DNA of 64,000 bases, taken from positions 1-64,000 of the forward strand of contig JAETRR010000009.1 in NCBI GenBank assembly GCA_021770065.1. Direction: 5' to 3'. The notes below the pieces were generated by a model. The model was not told where the DNA came from and ran no database searches. It saw only the letters and a list, made by a program, of their open reading frames with translations. This document shows, in pieces, positions 63,024 through 64,000 of the stretch. The position numbers and the translations under genes were made by a program. Each line of letters starts with the position of its first letter. Position 1 is the first letter of the stretch. Origin of the DNA: Lachnoclostridium sp. (GTDB taxonomy: Bacteria; Bacillota; Clostridia; Lachnospirales; Lachnospiraceae).

Positions 63024-64000
63024 GAAATTTTTTGGCTGACAAGGTTGTAAAGATCCCCCCCTCAGGCATCCGGAAGTTTTTTGATATTGTAAGCGAGATG
63101 CCGGATGCGATTTCTCTGGGAGTGGGGGAACCGGATTTCGATACACCCTGGCATATCCGGGACGAAGGAATATACTCTCTGGAGAGAGGACGCACTTTTT
63201 ATACTTCCAATGCGGGTTTAAAAGAGCTTCGGGAGGAGATTTCCAGCTATCTTAAAAGAAGAGTGGGAGTAAACTACGATCCCATGAAAGAAACAGTCGT
63301 GACCGTAGGCGGAAGCGAAGGCATTGACATGGCATTCCGTGCCGTGCTGAATCCGGGGGACGAGGTGCTGATTCCCCAGCCCTGTTACGTATCCTATGAG
63401 CCTTGTGCCGTACTGGCAGGAGGCGTGCCCGTAATTATCAATCTGAAAGAGGAAAATGAATTCCGGCTTACCAAAGAAGAGCTTCTTCTGGCGATTACGG
63501 AAAAAACAAAGATTCTGGTGCTGCCTTTCCCCAACAATCCCACCGGGGCGATTATGGAAAAAAAGGATCTGGAGGAGATAGCACAGGTTGTGATAGAAAA
63601 GGATCTTCTGGTTCTGTCGGATGAGATTTATTCCGAACTGAGTTATAAGGAAGATCATGTTTCTATTGCGTCCCTGCCCGGAATGCGGGAGCGGACCATT
63701 CTGATCAACGGCTTTTCCAAGGCTTATGCCATGACCGGATGGCGTCTGGGATACGCCTGCGGACCAGCGCCTGTCATTGAGCAGATGACGAAGATCCATC
63801 AGTTTGCCATTATGTGCGCGCCTACCAACAGTCAGTTTGCGGCGGTAGAGGCTTTGAAAAACGGGGATGAGGATGTAGCCATGATGCGCGAATCCTATGA
63901 TCAGAGGAGGCGGTTTGTGGTGCACAGCCTCCGGGAAATGGGGTTAAAGTGCTTTGAACCTTTTGGAGCTTTCTATGTATTTCCGAGTATCCGGGAATTC
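63020..64000 (+). CDS. Class I/II aminotransferase, cut by window end
   Basis: The first 327 residues are in the window; no stop is reached. GTG start at 63020 overlapping the Lrp stop. PLP enzyme: ISLGVGEPDFDTPWHI, TVGGSEGIDMAFRA, LPFPNNPTGAIM, LSDEIYSEL, and the Schiff-base lysine in NGFSKAYAMTGWRLGY. Similar to aspartate/aromatic or PatA-type aminotransferases. The last 50-70 residues lie outside. Confidence 0.92.
   Translation, partial: MRNFLADKVVKIPPSGIRKFFDIVSEMPDAISLGVGEPDFDTPWHIRDEGIYSLERGRTFYTSNAGLKELREEISSYLKRRVGVNYDPMKETVVTVGGSEGIDMAFRAVLNPGDEVLIPQPCYVSYEPCAVLAGGVPVIINLKEENEFRLTKEELLLAITEKTKILVLPFPNNPTGAIMEKKDLEEIAQVVIEKDLLVLSDEIYSELSYKEDHVSIASLPGMRERTILINGFSKAYAMTGWRLGYACGPAPVIEQMTKIHQFAIMCAPTNSQFAAVEALKNGDEDVAMMRESYDQRRRFVVHSLREMGLKCFEPFGAFYVFPSIREF

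Noticed and set aside
63218..63925. 235-residue minus-strand frame
   Set aside because: Opposite the well-supported aminotransferase gene; no protein-like motifs.

Overview
The window is a chromosomal replication-origin region from a low-to-mid GC Gram-positive anaerobe, most likely a member of the Lachnospiraceae (Blautia-like; the genus is an inference). The evidence is the gene order rpmH-dnaA-dnaN-yaaA-recF-gyrB-gyrA, the divergent rnpA-yidD-yidC-jag-mnmE-mnmG-rsmG-parA-parB block, two exact parS sites, a large Bacillus-type SRP RNA, DUF3881 and DUF4446 proteins, and a purine terminus split into a PurO-like cyclohydrolase and a separate AICAR transformylase.

Layout. 1-3.3 kb is an accessory patch: a cupin gene, an AraC-type regulator with a shortened DNA-binding domain, an HxlR repressor, and two tandem radical SAM genes, of which the second is broken by several deletions. 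3.4-5.7 kb carries a DUF262/HNH protein resembling GmrSD-type restriction enzymes, with a decayed reading frame behind it. 5.8-18.2 kb is core, on the minus strand, so it is transcribed away from the origin. 18.2-20.1 kb holds the oriC elements around dnaA. From 18.5 kb rightwards nearly everything is on the plus strand, again co-directional with replication.

Right arm. 18.5-27 kb holds replication genes. 27.2-28 kb is a DUF2975/XRE pair. 28.1-37.3 kb is a tightly overlapping eight-gene envelope-glycan operon (membrane glycosyltransferase-like proteins, GT2, flippase-like protein, phosphotransferase, HAD phosphatase, nucleotidyltransferase, acyltransferase). 37.3-39.4 kb is a ZTP-riboswitch purine operon. 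39.5-42.8 kb is a TPP-riboswitch thiE-thiD-thiC operon. 43-56.8 kb is a large sugar-utilisation locus: ROK repressor, ribose-type ABC transporter, ROK kinase, class II aldolase, two PfkB kinases, 3-epimerase, SIS isomerase, DUF4432 and lyxose-type isomerase. 56.9-57.2 kb is the SRP RNA. 57.4-64 kb holds a B12-binding radical SAM protein, an exonuclease, a 33-residue membrane protein, a VanW protein, an AIR-synthase-like protein, an Lrp regulator and an aminotransferase cut by the window end.

The most unusual signal is non-coding. A family of repeated palindromic leader elements ends in a shared ribosome-binding-site block just upstream of at least six unrelated genes (gyrB, thiD, a VOC gene, a SIS gene, a DUF4432 gene and an Lrp gene). 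A second palindromic family lies between thiD and thiC and recurs at 50.3 kb, directly abutting a full copy of the first family. No tRNA, rRNA, CRISPR array, insertion sequence or prophage was recognised.
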